A DNA stretch of 64,000 bases from Arenicola marina (taxonomy: Eukaryota > Annelida > Polychaeta > Arenicolidae), in assembly GCA_964019135.1 (NCBI GenBank), contig OZ025257.1, forward strand, positions 29,495,260 through 29,559,259, in the 5' to 3' direction. The translations under genes were made by a program, and so were the position numbers. This document shows, piece by piece, positions 62,481-64,000 of this stretch (its first letter is position 1; every line of letters begins with the position of its first letter). Under the pieces are notes generated by a model. The model saw nothing but the letters and a program-made list of their open reading frames with translations, did no database searches and had not been told where the DNA came from.

Positions 62481-63346
62481 GGAAGCAAGTTTGTTGTTGA
62501 AGATAATATGGGTATGGACTGTGCGACCTTCTTTTTTAAATTGTCGGGAAAGCCAAAGGGAGTAGTTAAATAAGTTATAAAGGAAGTGAATGGTATTGGT
62601 TGGAATTTTACTTTTGTTATCTTCGGGAGTTGGGTTATGATTAAATAAAATGTTGTGCAAACTGAATGGTCTATTATTTTTTGTAATGGCTTGGAACAAT
62701 GGAGTGACGTAAATTCTTTGTTGTAAAAAGTTTGGGTATTTTGCAAAAAAAACGGTGGATAGTTGCTTCTAGTTGGGCAGTAAATACAGTGAGGGTTATC
62801 TATTATTTTACAGTTGGATAAGTATTTGTTAGTGTGTTATTTTGTATTGAAAGTCTGAGAGTTGTCAATTGTGTTTTTGTAGATATATGTTTTCTATGTC
62901 TTGATGTGTATGGAAAACTCTCTCCCAGTTTGTAATAGAGATGGGGATATGTTGTGTGGCTAGAAAATTGTACACCTCCCCCCCCCCCCCTTTGCAAAAA
63001 ACTCCTAGATCCGCCCTTGCCATGTACCCCTAGTCACAACTATCCTTCCCACGTTAGCTTTGCTTTCGCACTGCATTAAAAATAACATTACACGGTCGGA
63101 TCTCCACGGTGCCCGATGTCGGACATCGCGATGCCATCCTAAAGTCTGGTAGTCCTTGTATGAGAGAGTAATTCAATGACATATATAAAACATATACATT
63201 TATTTTACATAATATTAATATCCCTGAATGCTACTTTACGGACATCTCTCTTTTGTAAACTATTGACACGACCACTTGTTATTCTGGTCCGATATATTAA
63301 TTATAGTAATGATCAGTAATGGCCTCAAATGATATTGTCTTATGGA
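62481..63346. other. Intergenic, downstream of the oxidoreductase gene
   Basis: AT-rich with a C run at 62,979-62,991. The minus-strand frames at 62,289-62,746 lie over the reverse-transcriptase relic and are taken as antisense shadows. Confidence 0.5.
63199..63204 (-). promoter_or_regulatory. Polyadenylation signal AATAAA for the oxidoreductase gene
   Basis: AATAAA on the minus strand about 143 nt after the stop codon, in AT-rich sequence. It is the nearest canonical hexamer I found downstream. No transcript evidence is available. Confidence 0.5.
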
Positions 63347-63483
63347 TCACTTGGAGACACCCTGCTGAGCGAGCCACTCGCGGAAGTTGACGACTGTGCC
63401 CGAGTTGAGGGACTCCTTGCAGATGGTGGCCACCTGAATGGCGGTCATAGTATCCTGACCACTCACTGTACATTCAGCTTTAC
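63347..63483 (-). CDS. Gfo/Idh/MocA oxidoreductase, last exon with stop codon
   Basis: Continues in frame as GKAECTVSGQDTMTAIQVA and then CKESLNSGTVVNF, the typical end of the family (TGxD-x-xxAxxxAxAxxxS...G.xV), and ends VSK with TGA at 63349-63347. 137 nt. Acceptor ttacag; an alternative AG lies six bases further in the same phase. This gene is transcribed toward WDR59, on the same strand. Confidence 0.85.
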
Positions 63484-63778
63484 CTGTAACACAAGTAGCG
63501 ATACGAAACTATATTGCAATTACACCATTGGAGATTGTCTGAGACATTCTTGTGATATAATTACTGATTGTGTTTAAGCTAAAATATTAAACGTTTTAAT
63601 AAAAAAAAAAGTTAAACAAAATTGTGCAGCAGGTGTGCAACAAGCCTGTTTGATTAATGACATATCGCCCCCCCCCCCCCCCACCAATACGTCAGATCGT
63701 TATCCCTCCTGCATTGACAACAATTCCCAAGCTCTAGCTATCACGCGGTATGTAATGGAACCTCGACCTCGACCTGAC

Positions 63779-63944
63779 CTTGAGCGACGTCCAGGAAGTG
63801 CTGCAGCTCGCCGCTGTACGCTTCCTCGTAGCGGACCACACCGTTCACGAAGATAGGCCAGTTGAGCTGTCCGTCCATACTCCACTCTGCCACATTCTCT
63901 GGGCGCTTGTTCTCCGACTGTAGCATTCCGCGATTACCAAACAC
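63779..63944 (-). CDS. Gfo/Idh/MocA oxidoreductase, penultimate exon (inositol 2-dehydrogenase-like)
   Basis: The NAD(P)-dependent Gfo/Idh/MocA family includes inositol 2-dehydrogenase and YrbE-like proteins. This exon begins VFGNRGMLQSENKRP, the family's FG-x-x-GM motif of the C-terminal sheet domain, and ends EEAYSGELQHFLDVAQ, the usual AY-x-x-E-x-x-HF helix. Acceptor gaacag at 63946-63945, donor gtcagg, 166 nt with one extra base that completes a glycine with the next exon. The Rossmann domain lies beyond the right edge. The exact substrate cannot be told from this part; inositol dehydrogenase-like is an inference. Confidence 0.85.
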
Positions 63945-64000
63945 CTGTTCAAAGGCAATGCCCACAATGATTAAACAACACATTTATTTAAAAATAAAAT

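Overview
This window looks like part of a metazoan nuclear genome, most likely a marine invertebrate. It shows small, well-spliced coding exons with consensus GT-AG junctions, long introns, a tRNA-derived SINE, decayed non-LTR reverse-transcriptase relics, and an extreme load of tandem repeats. I cannot fix the phylum. A cephalochordate or a lophotrochozoan would both fit.

Two genes are recognisable, both on the minus strand. The first is an orthologue of WDR59, a subunit of the GATOR2 complex that controls nutrient signalling to mTORC1 at the lysosome. Twenty-one exons between 56,354 and 7,896 join with perfect phase continuity (2,442 nt, 814 codons, no internal stop). They encode most of the WD40 beta-propeller, the linker, the RWD domain and part of the C-terminal region. 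The short first coding exon (about 18 residues in the human protein) was not found. The C-terminal zinc-binding end lies beyond the left edge. The second is the 3' end (last two exons) of a Gfo/Idh/MocA-family oxidoreductase, probably inositol 2-dehydrogenase-like, entering from the right edge and stopping at 63,347.

Layout from left to right. 1-6,340 holds five different minisatellites (42, 48, 13, 61 and 17 bp units), probably inside a downstream WDR59 intron. 7,896-18,396 holds WDR59 exons for the end of the propeller, the linker, RWD and beyond, interrupted by 24-, 48- and 55-bp arrays, a SINE and a reverse-transcriptase relic. 19,020-35,134 is a 73-bp array of about 220 copies. 35,785-51,475 is a 50-bp array of about 314 copies. 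51,731-56,354 holds the N-terminal propeller exons. 56,355-63,346 is intergenic or 5' sequence with mobile-element debris. 63,347-64,000 is the oxidoreductase end.

The most unusual feature is how repeats relate to splice sites. The 16-kb 73-bp array begins inside a WDR59 exon: every unit carries the last 21 nt of that exon plus its 5' splice site. The same unit also ends in a pyrimidine-rich tract and AG, so it has the layout of an in-frame 24-nt microexon with a 49-nt intron. Two other exons of the same gene also have their 5' splice site duplicated in tandem (77-bp and 25-bp units). This suggests that tandem duplications repeatedly nucleate at exon/5'-splice-site junctions in this gene.
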